A DNA stretch of 64,000 bases from Lachnospiraceae bacterium (GTDB lineage: Bacteria; Bacillota; Clostridia; Lachnospirales; Lachnospiraceae), in assembly GCA_017428105.1 (NCBI GenBank), contig JAFRRM010000019.1, positions 38,489-102,488 on the forward strand, given 5' to 3'. The position numbers and the translations under genes are program-made. Under the pieces are notes generated by a model. It worked only from the letters and a program-made list of their open reading frames with translations. It was not told the origin of the DNA and did not search any database. This document shows positions 25,604 through 34,234 of the stretch, piece by piece. The first letter of the stretch is position 1; each line of letters opens with the position of its first letter.

Positions 25604-25675
25604 CGCAGATCCTCCTTCCGGGACGATCGTAGCACAGGCCGGACGCCCGCGCACCCTACGGGCCGTGGAGCTGTC

Positions 25676-25703
25676 TATATAATATTATTGAAGATTATTT
25701 CAA
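25676..25703 (-). promoter_or_regulatory. possible promoter of the HTH-SOR gene
   Basis: Minus-strand TTGAAA, 16 nt, TATATA in an AT-rich island about 75 nt upstream of the HTH-SOR ATG, partly overlapping the end of the AlkZ-related gene. A weak-to-moderate match. Confidence 0.45.
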
Positions 25704-26378
25704 TATCCGCCGCAGCGCCGCTTCTTCCGCTTCCGGCAGCAGGCGCCGCAGATGAGCCAGCAGCCGGCCGTACGATTCCTCCGGCGTCCGCCGGTACACC
25801 GTCTCCCGGAACGCCGGTCCGAAGAAGCGCTCCGGCGTCGAATACTGCGCGATGCCCCAGCCGTATGTCTCGCCGTTCCGGTTCCGTTCGTACACGAAAT
25901 CGCTGATCAGCACGTATCCCTGCGCCTGCAGCCGCGTGACGGAGGTCTCAAAGCCCGTCCGTCCGCCCTTGCGGTAATCGCCCAGGTTCTTCAGCGCCTT
26001 GGACAGCACCGGCGCGTGCGCGTCCAGCAGTTCGTACAGGTCCCTGTCCTTCCGCGGGGCCAGGCCGTCGTCCCAGCGCGCGTCGAAGTCATAGCCGTCC
26101 CGCCGGTAATTCGCCAGGTCGGGGAACCATTCGCGGCTCACGAAGACCGCCTTGTTCTCGAAGAACTTCCCGTACGCGCAGCCGCACTCCCGGATCACCG
26201 GTCCTTTCCACTCCCAGACCTTCCAGTCGTCGCTGCCCGGCGAATACCAGACTTCCGGCACCGCATGCTCTTCCACGGAAAATCCCGGCACGGAGCCGGC
26301 GAACAGCGGAACGAAGCCGTATTCGCGCACGGCCCGGATGAGGTCTTCTTTTGTCCGTACAGTAAAATCAAACGCCAT
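25695..26378 (-). CDS. AlkZ-related protein
   Basis: A 227-residue soluble protein. I recognise the pattern GPVIRECGCAYGKFFENKA, SREWFPDLANYRRDGYDFDA and GDYRKGGRTGFETSVTRLQ from a Firmicutes family usually named AlkZ-related. It would be a relative of the AlkZ/YcaQ DNA glycosylases, but here without a visible full glycosylase core. DNA repair is therefore only a label-level suggestion. It follows the lipoprotein gene by 8 nt, with a GAGGA site overlapping that stop region, so it is the third gene of the M20-lipoprotein run. Confidence 0.75.
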   Translation of the reverse strand: MAFDFTVRTKEDLIRAVREYGFVPLFAGSVPGFSVEEHAVPEVWYSPGSDDWKVWEWKGPVIRECGCAYGKFFENKAVFVSREWFPDLANYRRDGYDFDARWDDGLAPRKDRDLYELLDAHAPVLSKALKNLGDYRKGGRTGFETSVTRLQAQGYVLISDFVYERNRNGETYGWGIAQYSTPERFFGPAFRETVYRRTPEESYGRLLAHLRRLLPEAEEAALRRILK

Positions 26379-26386
26379 GACGGTCC

Positions 26387-26962
26387 TCAGCGGAGATGCT
26401 CCCGCAGCTCATGCAGTTCCCGGTAAAAAATTTCAGCCTGCACATACTGCCATTCCAGCGACGCGGAACCGCCGCTGTTGCCTCCGTACGTCATGAGCGC
26501 AGAGACCGCGCCGTACGCGTGCTCCGCCTTTTCCAGGTTCTCCATCCGGTCCCGGTAATACGTCTCAAACGGATCGATGAATTCTTTCCGGTATTCCTCC
26601 GGGGATCCGGCATACCCGTATCCCGCGAGCCGCCCGTGCCAGGCCTGCAGCAGTTCGGTGATCTCGCTGCGGAGCAGGGCGATCTCTTCCTTCAGGCCGT
26701 CCGTTGCCTGCGCGACGGCCCGATCGTGCTCCGCATGCCCCTTTTCATAATAAGGCAGGAACTTTTCATGCGCGCGGCGGTAAAGATCACTGACCGGCTC
26801 CCCGTCGGCGCCGGTCGGAAGTGCCGGACTTTGCGCCGCAGCGGACGATGCGGGATCCGCCGGCTCCGCCGATTTCCCGGCAGATCCGCACGAAGTCAGG
26901 AGCAGGCCCGCTAGCAGGACCGCGGCAAGCATCCATATGACCGATGATCGTTTTCCGTTCAT
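26387..26962 (-). CDS. lipoprotein of unknown function
   Basis: A 191-residue exported lipoprotein: signal helix, lipobox LLTSCGS with Cys25, a short Ala/Ser/Pro linker, then a mainly helical domain (about 55-190) with several aromatic-rich stretches (YRDRMENLEKAEHAYG). It has weak similarity of layout to LprI/DUF1311-type small lipoproteins, which I cannot confirm. Its ATG overlaps the M20 stop (ATGA) and has a GGAGGGG site. Confidence 0.75.
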   Translation of the reverse strand: MNGKRSSVIWMLAAVLLAGLLLTSCGSAGKSAEPADPASSAAAQSPALPTGADGEPVSDLYRRAHEKFLPYYEKGHAEHDRAVAQATDGLKEEIALLRSEITELLQAWHGRLAGYGYAGSPEEYRKEFIDPFETYYRDRMENLEKAEHAYGAVSALMTYGGNSGGSASLEWQYVQAEIFYRELHELREHLR

Positions 26963-28086
26963 TCTTCCCCTCCTTCGTCTTCCGCCAGCCGCGCGAACAG
27001 GTCCGCCGCGGGCGCGAGGAGCCGGTCGTCAAAATCATAAGCATCCGTATGGAGCGCGGGCGTCCCTTCGCCGGCGCCCAGATAAAACATCGCCCCCGGG
27101 CATTCCTTCAGATAATGGCCGAAATCCTCCGAGGCGCGCCAGAGCCGCGGCATCGCGAGGAGCGGGATCCCGAGTGCTTCCGCCGCTTTTCTCACGCGCG
27201 CCAGGCATTCCGGACGGTTCCGCGTTTCCGGAAAACGGTCATGGATCTCGTGAGACACGGTCAGGCCGTATGCGGCGGCCTGCTCCTCCGCAAACGCGAG
27301 CAGGTCCGCTTCCAGGCGGTCCATCTCCTCTTCCCGCTCCGCGCGCAGCGTCAGCGAGACTTCGCCGCTGCCGGCGGAGATCCCGAAATCCCCGGTCCCG
27401 GCCAGAAGGCCCGTGACGGTGCATAGCAGCATGCCGTCCGCCGGCTGCCGGCAGCGCTCCTGCGAACGCAGGACGATGCGGGCCAGCGCCTCCGCCGGGT
27501 TCCGTCCCTCTTCCGGGGCGCTCGCATGGGACTTCTGCCCCGCGAGCAGGATTCGGAGGCCTTCCGACGCCGGCTGCGTCAGGCCTTCGCGGTACACCAG
27601 ATGTCCTTCCGGATACCCGGGCAGGTTGTGGAACGCATAGATCTCCCCGATGCCTTCCTGCGGGATCAGGCCGCAGCAGAGGCGGGCGCCCTGTCCGGTC
27701 TCCTCGCCCGGCTGAAAGATCAGGTATACAGTATTCTTCAGCGTCCGGCCCGTCAGTTCCAGGGCCAGGCCGCAGAGCGCGGCACTGTGCCCGTCGTGGC
27801 CGCATTTGTGCGACACGCCGCCGCAGCGGGAAACATATGGCAGCGGCAGCGACTCCGGGATCGGCAGCGCATCCATGTCCGCGCGGAACGCGATCTTCCT
27901 GCCGCCCGGCCGGCCCGTCTTCACCGCATAAAACCAGCCGTCCCTCCCGACGATCTCAAAATCCGTGTTTTCCTTCAGAAAATCCTGCAGCCGCTGCGCC
28001 GTCCGTTCTTCCCGCATGGACAATTCCGGGTGCCGGTGCAGCTCGTGCCGCAGTTCCGTGATCCTTTTCAAATTTTCCTTATGCAT
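26959..28086 (-). CDS. M20D amidohydrolase
   Basis: A 375-residue metal-dependent amidohydrolase of the M20D branch (hippurate/IAA-amino acid hydrolase type). It removes acyl groups from N-acyl amino acids or cleaves related amides in the cytosol. Motifs are ELRHELHRHPELSMREERTA (N-terminal signature), AFRADMDALPI, GGVSHKCGHDGHSAALCG (Cys and His metal ligands), QPGEETGQGA (catalytic Glu pair) and the C-terminal SEDFGHYLKECPGAMFYLG (last metal His). The size is typical. It is the first gene of a five-gene run and has its own promoter at 28128-28156. Confidence 0.93.
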   Translation of the reverse strand: MHKENLKRITELRHELHRHPELSMREERTAQRLQDFLKENTDFEIVGRDGWFYAVKTGRPGGRKIAFRADMDALPIPESLPLPYVSRCGGVSHKCGHDGHSAALCGLALELTGRTLKNTVYLIFQPGEETGQGARLCCGLIPQEGIGEIYAFHNLPGYPEGHLVYREGLTQPASEGLRILLAGQKSHASAPEEGRNPAEALARIVLRSQERCRQPADGMLLCTVTGLLAGTGDFGISAGSGEVSLTLRAEREEEMDRLEADLLAFAEEQAAAYGLTVSHEIHDRFPETRNRPECLARVRKAAEALGIPLLAMPRLWRASEDFGHYLKECPGAMFYLGAGEGTPALHTDAYDFDDRLLAPAADLFARLAEDEGGEE

Positions 28087-28127
28087 GATCCCATCTCCGT
28101 GATCCGGTATCGTATGACTCTTCTGTG

Positions 28128-28156
28128 ATCATACCGCGTTTGGAGATCATAGTCAA
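28128..28156 (-). promoter_or_regulatory. promoter of the M20D operon
   Basis: Minus-strand TTGACT (28156-28151), 17 nt, TATGAT (28133-28128), about 40 nt before the M20D ATG. Confidence 0.8.
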
Positions 28157-28204
28157 AGAAAATCCGAGGTTTCCGGGCACACTCCCGGGGCGCCGGCGTC
28201 CGGC

Positions 28205-28233
28205 TTGACAAACCGGTCTCTCCGTCCCATAAT
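28205..28233 (+). promoter_or_regulatory. promoter of the first EamA gene
   Basis: TTGACA (28205-28210), 17 nt, CATAAT (28228-28233), about 50 nt before the EamA ATG and divergent from the M20D promoter. Confidence 0.8.
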
Positions 28234-28281
28234 GAGCTTGACGGACGTTCCGTCCGATCCGTTCCGAAGGGAGGCCGGACC

Positions 28282-29151
28282 ATGAATCAGAAAAGCGCGC
28301 GCATCCTTCTGCTCTTTGTCTTTGCCGCGCGCGGCACTTCCTTCCTGTTCTCCAAGCTGCTTCTGCGGGAAATGGCCCCGATGAACATCGTCGCGGTCCG
28401 TTTTCTCCTTTCCTTTCTGATCCTGGCGGCCGTTTTTTTCCGGAAACTCCGGTCCTGCACCCGGGCCGCCCTGCGCGGGGGGCTGATCCTCGGCGCCGCG
28501 AACACCGTCATGATGGTGCTGGAGATGTTCGCGCTGCGGCTCGTGGACAGCGGCGTCTGTTCCCTCATCGAAAACATGGCCATCGTCCTGGTCCCGCTTT
28601 TTACGGCGGTCCTTACCCGTACGCTTCCGCCCGGGAAAACTCTTTTCTGCGCCCTGCTCGCCGTGACCGGCGTAGGCTTCCTTTCACTGACGCAGAGCCG
28701 CAGCCCGAGCGGCGCCCTGGGGATCGTGCTCGCCGTCCTGGCGGCGATGACGTTCGCCGTCTGCATCATGATGACGGCCGAAGTCAGCCGCGGTTCGGAT
28801 CCGCTCACGGTCGGGATCTTGCAGCTCGGCGCCATGGGCGTGCTCAGCCTGGCCGCCTCCCTGGCCGCGGGCGGTTTTTCTCTGCCGCAGACCGGCCGCC
28901 AGTGGGGCCTGATGCTTCTCCTGGTCCTTCTGTGCAGCTGCTTCGGCTTCGCGTTCCAGCCCCTGGGGCAGAAATACGTCCCCGCCGAGGAGGCCGCCGT
29001 CCTGACCGTCGTGAATCCTCTGACGGCCGGCATCCTGGGGGTCGCCGCCGCCGGCGAAAGTTTAAGTCCTGCCAAGCTCACCGGCTGCCTCCTCATCCTC
29101 ACGGCCCTGATGCTGTATCATCTGAAAAAGAAGACCGGCCCCTCCTCCTGA
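28282..29151 (+). CDS. DMT superfamily EamA transporter
   Basis: A 289-residue ten-helix drug/metabolite transporter made of two EamA repeats (about 5-135 and 150-285). Markers are the ARGTSFLFSKLLLREM start of the first repeat, the NTVMMVLEMFALRLV segment, and the second-repeat FQPLGQKYVPAEEAAVLTVVNP. These usually export amino acids or metabolites. A GGGAGG site precedes the ATG. It stands alone between divergent M20D and the liv promoter; the substrate is unknown. Confidence 0.9.
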   Translation: MNQKSARILLLFVFAARGTSFLFSKLLLREMAPMNIVAVRFLLSFLILAAVFFRKLRSCTRAALRGGLILGAANTVMMVLEMFALRLVDSGVCSLIENMAIVLVPLFTAVLTRTLPPGKTLFCALLAVTGVGFLSLTQSRSPSGALGIVLAVLAAMTFAVCIMMTAEVSRGSDPLTVGILQLGAMGVLSLAASLAAGGFSLPQTGRQWGLMLLLVLLCSCFGFAFQPLGQKYVPAEEAAVLTVVNPLTAGILGVAAAGESLSPAKLTGCLLILTALMLYHLKKKTGPSS

Positions 29152-29221
29152 GGAAATTATCTCACAAATCCCGTCCGTTTCCCCCGGCGGCTCTACAACT
29201 TTTCCCCCGTCTTATATCTGC

Positions 29222-29250
29222 TTGACAAAGCGTCAGCCTGCTGATAAAAT
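29222..29250 (+). promoter_or_regulatory. promoter of livK
   Basis: TTGACA (29222-29227), 17 nt, TAAAAT (29245-29250). It gives a leader of roughly 125 nt before livK. Confidence 0.85.
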
Positions 29251-29298
29251 AATGGCAAATGAAGACACACAGTACGAACCGAAAAAACAATGGACCTT

Positions 29299-29350
29299 CA
29301 CAGGTTTTTCCTGTGTTTGCGGCGTACCCTGATCCTTCGAAAAGAAGGAT
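29299..29350 (+). promoter_or_regulatory. two hairpins in the livK leader
   Basis: CACAGG-TTTTT-CCTGTG (29299-29315) and ATCCTTC-GAAAA-GAAGGAT (29332-29350) stand in the 5' leader; the second ends about 20 nt before the GAAGGAGG ribosome site. They could stabilise the message or respond to a regulator. No known riboswitch fold is recognised. Confidence 0.5.
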
Positions 29351-29383
29351 TAAAATATCATTTATGTGAAGGAGGTTTCACAA

Positions 29384-30547
29384 ATGCGTAAAAGCGGAAA
29401 GAAACTCATGTCCGTGGCTCTGCTCTGCGTCATGCTGGTGACTCTGCTCGCCGGCTGCGGCGGCAAGAAGTCCGAGACCATCAAGCTCGGCTGGATGGGC
29501 TCCCTGACCGGCGACCAGGCGGCATACGGCACCTGCGAAAGCCAGACCCTGAAGATGCTCGTGGAAGAAAAGAACGCCGCGGGCGGCATCCTCGGCAAAC
29601 AGATCGAACTGATCTGCTACGACACCAAGGGCGACGCTCAGGAAGCCGTGAACGTAGCCAAGCGTCTCTGCGCGCAGGATAAGGTCTGCGCCATCATCGG
29701 ACCCAACGCGTCCGGCCAGTGCATTGCTATCCAGTCGGTTCTGGATCAGTACAAAGTCTCTGACCTGTCCACCGTGGCCACCAATGAGAAGGTCACCGTC
29801 CAGGACGGCAAGCTGAAAGAGTACAACTTCCGTGTCTGCTTCCTGGATCCCCAGCAGGGCAAGATCGCCGGCACTTTCGTGTATGACAACCTGAAGTTCA
29901 CCAAGGCCGCCGTGCTGTTCGACATCAACGACGACTATGCGAAAGGCCTGAAGGACAACTTCATCAAGGTCTTCACCGGCAAGGGCGGCACCGTCGTGGC
30001 GGAAGAAGCCTACACCGGCGGCGACACGGATTTCACCGCGCAGCTGACCAAGATCAAAGAAGCGGGTCCCGAGATCATCTTCACCCCCATCTTCTACCAG
30101 GATTTCATCATGATCCATAAGCAGGCCCGCACCCTGGGCATCGACCTGCCGATGCTGGGCGGCGACGGCTGCGCCTCCGAAGTGCTGTTCGACGCGGCGG
30201 ATGCGGTCGACGGCTCCTACGTCATCAACCACGTCTCCCTGGTCGACCCCGCCGGCGATGATTTCCGCGCGAAATACGCCTCCAAGTGGAACGGCGCCAA
30301 GATGGAGCTGAACGGCTACATGGCCCACGACGCGTTCCTGCTGTGGTGCGCCGCGGTCGAGAAGGCCGGCAGCGATGATCCTCAGGCGATCGCGAAAGCT
30401 TACTGCGAAGTCGAAGTCACCGGTATGGCCGGCAGGATCAAGATCTCCGCGGAAGACCACAACCCCGTCGGCAAGAGCGGCTGCGTGGAGCAGATCGACG
30501 GCAAGAACAAGACCTACAAGTTCATCACCTACATTGCCGCCGACTGA
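29384..30547 (+). CDS. livK: branched-chain amino acid ABC transporter, binding lipoprotein
   Basis: A 387-residue substrate-binding lipoprotein of the LivJ/LivK (type I periplasmic-binding) family. The signal peptide ends in the lipobox LLAGCGG with Cys near 22. The family start IKLGWMGSLTGDQAAYG follows, then two lobes including ICYDTKGDAQEAVNVAKRL and AIIGPNASGQCIAIQSVL. Relatives bind leucine/isoleucine/valine, urea or short amides; the ligand here is not certain. The ATG is chosen behind GAAGGAGG. A strong hairpin separates it from livH, in line with higher dosage of the binding protein. Confidence 0.93.
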   Translation: MRKSGKKLMSVALLCVMLVTLLAGCGGKKSETIKLGWMGSLTGDQAAYGTCESQTLKMLVEEKNAAGGILGKQIELICYDTKGDAQEAVNVAKRLCAQDKVCAIIGPNASGQCIAIQSVLDQYKVSDLSTVATNEKVTVQDGKLKEYNFRVCFLDPQQGKIAGTFVYDNLKFTKAAVLFDINDDYAKGLKDNFIKVFTGKGGTVVAEEAYTGGDTDFTAQLTKIKEAGPEIIFTPIFYQDFIMIHKQARTLGIDLPMLGGDGCASEVLFDAADAVDGSYVINHVSLVDPAGDDFRAKYASKWNGAKMELNGYMAHDAFLLWCAAVEKAGSDDPQAIAKAYCEVEVTGMAGRIKISAEDHNPVGKSGCVEQIDGKNKTYKFITYIAAD

Positions 30548-30573
30548 CCGGCGCTGCATCTGAACTGACACCC

Positions 30574-30600
30574 GGGCGCTCCCTCTCGCAGGGAGCGCCC
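30574..30600 (+). other. strong hairpin between livK and livH
   Basis: GGGCGCTCCC and GGGAGCGCCC form a perfect 10-bp stem with a 7-nt loop; no T-run follows. It is likely an RNA-stabilising or partial-termination element after livK. Confidence 0.7.
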
Positions 30601-30629
30601 TATGCACAAAGAACACGAGGAGGCTGTTT

Positions 30630-31508
30630 ATGGATCTCCAATACTATCTCCAGCAGCTCGTCAACGGCATCTGCCTGGGCGGCATGTACGCCCTGATGTC
30701 GGTCGGGTATTCGCTGGTCTACAGTATTATGAGCTTCTCCAACTTTGCCCACGGCGGCGTCATCATGGTCGGCGCCTATGTGGGATATTTTGCGCTGACG
30801 GCCCTGAACGTCCCGTTCTGGATCGCGTTCCTCCTGTGCGGCGTCGGCAGCGGCATCCTGGCAATCATCATCGAACGGCTTGTCTACTCTCCGCTGCGCA
30901 AGCGCCGCGCTCCGTCGCTGTATTTCATCATCTCCGCCATGGGCGCCTCGATCTTCCTGGAAAACTTCGTGATCGCCACGATCGACGGCACGCCCCGCAA
31001 CTACCCTACGCTGTTCTCCAACAGCATTACGATCGGAAGCATCTCGCTGGGCGTCGACTCCCTGCTGATGATCGTCGTTTCCGCGGTCTCCCTGCTGATC
31101 CTGATGTTCATCATCCAGAAAACCAAGATCGGCCTGGCCATCCGCGCCTGCGCCTACAATGAAAAGGCCGGCACGCTGATGGGCATCAACAGCAGCCTGG
31201 TCATCTTCGTCGTCTTCCTGATGGGCGGCGTGCTCGCGGGCTTTGCCGGCATGCTGTACGGCATGCGGTTCATCGTGAAGCCCACCATCGGCCAGGTCAC
31301 CAACAAGTCCTTCGTCGCGGCCGTGTTCGGCGGTCTGGGCAGCCTGCCCGGCGCCATCATCGGCTCGCTGCTGCTCGGCATCATGGAGATCTTCGTGGCT
31401 TCGCAGAACTCCATGCTCCGCGACCTGTTCGTGTACGCCCTCCTGATCCTTGTCCTGATCATCAAGCCGTCCGGCCTGATGGGCAAGGTCGTGGAAGATA
31501 AAGCGTAA
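30630..31508 (+). CDS. livH: branched-chain amino acid ABC transporter permease LivH
   Basis: A 292-residue permease with about eight helices. It carries the family pattern NGICLGGMYALMSVGYSLVY at the start, FAHGGVIMVGAYVGYF, the RACAYNEKAGTLMGINSSLV loop that contacts the ATPase, and FVAAVFGGLGSLPGAIIGSL near the end. It pairs with LivM to form the membrane channel. GAGGAGG precedes the ATG; livM follows after 11 nt. Confidence 0.95.
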   Translation: MDLQYYLQQLVNGICLGGMYALMSVGYSLVYSIMSFSNFAHGGVIMVGAYVGYFALTALNVPFWIAFLLCGVGSGILAIIIERLVYSPLRKRRAPSLYFIISAMGASIFLENFVIATIDGTPRNYPTLFSNSITIGSISLGVDSLLMIVVSAVSLLILMFIIQKTKIGLAIRACAYNEKAGTLMGINSSLVIFVVFLMGGVLAGFAGMLYGMRFIVKPTIGQVTNKSFVAAVFGGLGSLPGAIIGSLLLGIMEIFVASQNSMLRDLFVYALLILVLIIKPSGLMGKVVEDKA

Positions 31509-31519
31509 GGAGGATCGAC

Positions 31520-32473
31520 ATGAGCTGGTATTACATCGAAGGCATTCTGATCCAATCCTGCTATACGCTGCTGATCGTGCTGGGCCTGTCCATCCTGACG
31601 GGCTATACGGGCATGTTCTCATTCGGACACGCGGGCTTCGTCTGCATCGGCGCCTACGTTTCCGTTCTCTGCACCATGGGCTTCGGCCTTCCGTACTGGC
31701 TGGCCCTGCTCATCGCGGGTCTGACGGCCATGGTGTTCGGCGCGGGCCTCGGCAAGATCACCCTGGGCCTGAAAGGCGACTATTTCTGCATCGCCACACT
31801 GGGCGTAGGCGAGGCGATACGCCTGATATTCAACAACCTGAACCTGAACCTTAACATCGGCGGCAAGAGCTTCATCCTGGACGGCGCGAAGGGCATCGCC
31901 AGCATCCCGCTGCACACCACCTTCCCGATCGCTCTCGTCATCGTGGTCTTCTTCCTGACCGCCACCGCTCTTCTGATGAAGTCCAAGCACGGCCGCAACA
32001 TGCTGGCCGTCCGCGAAGATGAGCTGGCCGCGCAGATGTGCGGCATCAACACCTTCCGTTCCAAGATGCTGGCCATGTGTATGTCCGCGCTGTACGCCGG
32101 CATTGCGGGCGGCATGCTGGCCCACTATTTCGGCTATCTGCAGCCCAAGATGTTCCTGATGACCAAATCGACGGAATACACCATCATGGTCATCTTCGGC
32201 GGCATGGGCTCCATCACCGGTTCCGTGCTCGGCACCGTGCTGCTCTGCGCGCTGCCCGAACTGCTGCGCGCCGTGGGCGACTGGCGTCTGGTCTTCTACG
32301 GCCTCGCCGTCATCGTCATCATGATCGTGCGCCCGAAGGGCCTGATGGGCGGCAAGGAGATCACGGACCTGAAGTGGTTCAAGGCCATCGTCCGCCTTTT
32401 CAAGGGCAAAAAGAAGGAGCAGCAGCCCCCGCCTGACGAAGGCGAAAAACCCGGAGAGGAGGCGCAGGCATGA
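31520..32473 (+). CDS. livM: branched-chain amino acid ABC transporter permease LivM
   Basis: A 317-residue permease of the LivM branch: LTGYTGMFSFGHAGFVCIGAY near residue 28, the ATPase-contact loop LAVREDELAAQMCGINTFRSK, and VIFGGMGSITGSVLGTVLL. The last 35 residues are a charged, proline-rich cytosolic tail (KKKEQQPPPDEGEKPGEEAQ) not usual in LivM. Its stop overlaps the livG start (ATGA). Confidence 0.95.
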   Translation: MSWYYIEGILIQSCYTLLIVLGLSILTGYTGMFSFGHAGFVCIGAYVSVLCTMGFGLPYWLALLIAGLTAMVFGAGLGKITLGLKGDYFCIATLGVGEAIRLIFNNLNLNLNIGGKSFILDGAKGIASIPLHTTFPIALVIVVFFLTATALLMKSKHGRNMLAVREDELAAQMCGINTFRSKMLAMCMSALYAGIAGGMLAHYFGYLQPKMFLMTKSTEYTIMVIFGGMGSITGSVLGTVLLCALPELLRAVGDWRLVFYGLAVIVIMIVRPKGLMGGKEITDLKWFKAIVRLFKGKKKEQQPPPDEGEKPGEEAQA

Positions 32474-33360
32474 AAGACATCACCTTCAAGCATCATGATC
32501 CCGACGTCGTGCTCTCCCTCTGGCACGCCACCAAGCGCTTCGGCGGCCTGACCGCCGTCGGCGACGTCTCGTTCCGGGTCCGGAAAGGCGAGATCTACGC
32601 ACTGATCGGCCCCAACGGCGCCGGCAAGACCACCATCTTCAACCTGATCACCGGCGTGTACTCTCTGACCGAAGGCCGCATCCTGTTCAACGGGACGGTC
32701 ATCGCCCAGGGCGAAAACATCATCAAGGACGACATGCGGGAGACCGAAGTCAAGCCCTTCAAGAAAAAGCCGTATGACATCATGTCCCGCGGCATCGCCC
32801 GCACCTTCCAGAACATCCGTCTGTTCAAGAGCGAGACCGTCTACAACAACGTGCTGACGGCCTGCCACGCGGAAGCGGACTACAACATCTTCCAGTCTCT
32901 GTGGCGCTTTAAAAAAGGCCCCAAGTGGCTGACCAAGTACGCCCGCCAGGAAGAAGCCCTGCGCCAAAAGACCGAGGAACTGCTGAAGATCATGGGCATT
33001 TGGCAGTACCGCGACATGGTCGCCGTGAACCTGCCCTACGGGCAGCAGCGCAAGCTGGAGATTGCCCGCGCGCTGGCCACCGATCCGCAGCTCCTGCTGC
33101 TGGACGAACCGGCCGCCGGCATGAACCCCGAAGAGACCATGGCGCTGATGCAGCTGATCCGCGAGATCCGCGACCGCTTCGACCTGACCGTCCTGATCAT
33201 CGAACACCACATGGACCTGGTCATGAACGTGTCCGACCGCATCTTCGTGCTGAACTTCGGCAAACCGCTGGCGGAAGGCACGCCTGCGGAGATCCAGTCG
33301 AACCCCGACGTGATCGAAGCCTATCTGGGGAAGGAGGAAGACGCCGATGGCAATGCTTGA
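32470..33360 (+). CDS. livG: branched-chain amino acid ABC transporter ATPase LivG
   Basis: A 296-residue ATPase of the LivG type. Motifs are Walker A GPNGAGKTT, Q-loop ARTFQNIRLFKSETV, the LivG-specific signature LPYGQQRKLEIARAL, Walker B LLLLDEPAAGMNPEE and the switch His in IIEHHMDLVM. A roughly 35-residue insertion of basic residues lies before the Q-loop (KDDMRETEVKPFKKKP), making it longer than the usual 255. Its end overlaps livF by 14 nt. Confidence 0.95.
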   Translation: MKDITFKHHDPDVVLSLWHATKRFGGLTAVGDVSFRVRKGEIYALIGPNGAGKTTIFNLITGVYSLTEGRILFNGTVIAQGENIIKDDMRETEVKPFKKKPYDIMSRGIARTFQNIRLFKSETVYNNVLTACHAEADYNIFQSLWRFKKGPKWLTKYARQEEALRQKTEELLKIMGIWQYRDMVAVNLPYGQQRKLEIARALATDPQLLLLDEPAAGMNPEETMALMQLIREIRDRFDLTVLIIEHHMDLVMNVSDRIFVLNFGKPLAEGTPAEIQSNPDVIEAYLGKEEDADGNA

Positions 33361-34063
33361 GATCCGTGACCTGAATGTTTACTACGGCGGTATCCACGCC
33401 CTCAAGGGCATCTCCCTCGACGTGGAAAAAGGCCAGATCGTGTCCATGATCGGTTCCAACGGCGCCGGCAAATCGTCCATGATGAACGCCATCTCCGGCA
33501 TCGTCAAATACCAGTCCGGCGAGATCCGCTTCAACGGCGAAAAGCTGCCCGCGCAGGCGAACAAGATCGTGAAGCAGGGCATCTGCCAGGTGCCGGAAGG
33601 CCGCCTGATCTTCGCCAACCTGACCACGTACGAAAACCTGATCCTCGGCGCCTACCTGCGCACGGACAAGGCCGGGATCGACCGGGACTTAAAGCGTGTG
33701 TACGAGATCTTCCCCCGTCTGGAGGAACGCAGAAACCAGATCGCCGGCACGCTCTCCGGCGGCGAACAGCAGATGCTGGCCATGGGCCGCGGCATCATGT
33801 CCGCGCCCGAGCTGATCATGCTGGATGAACCGTCCCTGGGCCTGGCGCCCCTGCTGGTCAACACCATCTTCGACACCATCAGGGAGATCAAGGCCATGGG
33901 CAAGACCATCCTGCTGGTGGAGCAGAACGCCCTGAAGGCGCTCTCCGTCGCGGACAACGCCTACGTGCTGGAGCAGGGCCGCATCACCATGAGCGGTCCC
34001 GGCAAAGTCCTGCTGAAGGATCCTTCCATCGCGGAGGCTTATCTGGGCCACGCAGCGCACTGA
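33347..34063 (+). CDS. livF: branched-chain amino acid ABC transporter ATPase LivF
   Basis: A 238-residue ATPase, the usual LivF size. Walker A GSNGAGKSS, Q-loop CQVPEGRLIFANLTTYENL, signature LSGGEQQMLAMGRGI, Walker B LIMLDEPSLGLAP and the glutamine of the switch loop LLVEQNALKAL are visible. With LivG it powers the LivHM channel. It starts inside the livG end behind GGAGGAAG and is followed by a terminator that closes the operon. Confidence 0.96.
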   Translation: MAMLEIRDLNVYYGGIHALKGISLDVEKGQIVSMIGSNGAGKSSMMNAISGIVKYQSGEIRFNGEKLPAQANKIVKQGICQVPEGRLIFANLTTYENLILGAYLRTDKAGIDRDLKRVYEIFPRLEERRNQIAGTLSGGEQQMLAMGRGIMSAPELIMLDEPSLGLAPLLVNTIFDTIREIKAMGKTILLVEQNALKALSVADNAYVLEQGRITMSGPGKVLLKDPSIAEAYLGHAAH

Positions 34064-34084
34064 CGCAGCGCGGCATCACCAAGG

Positions 34085-34113
34085 CAGGCGGCCCTCAAAG
34101 CCGCCTGTTTTTT
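34085..34113 (+). terminator. rho-independent terminator of the liv operon
   Basis: CAGGCGGC / GCCGCCTG stem with a 7-nt loop, then TTTTTT, 20 nt after livF. Confidence 0.92.
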
Positions 34114-34234
34114 GGTCCCGGCTTTTCTTTTTCCCGGCCGGCCTCTCCGAAACCTCTATCTTTTTTCTTTCCGCCGTGATATGATACCAACGTTCCTGTT
34201 GCTCTTCTGCCGCGGCCGCGGTCTGACCGCCTGT

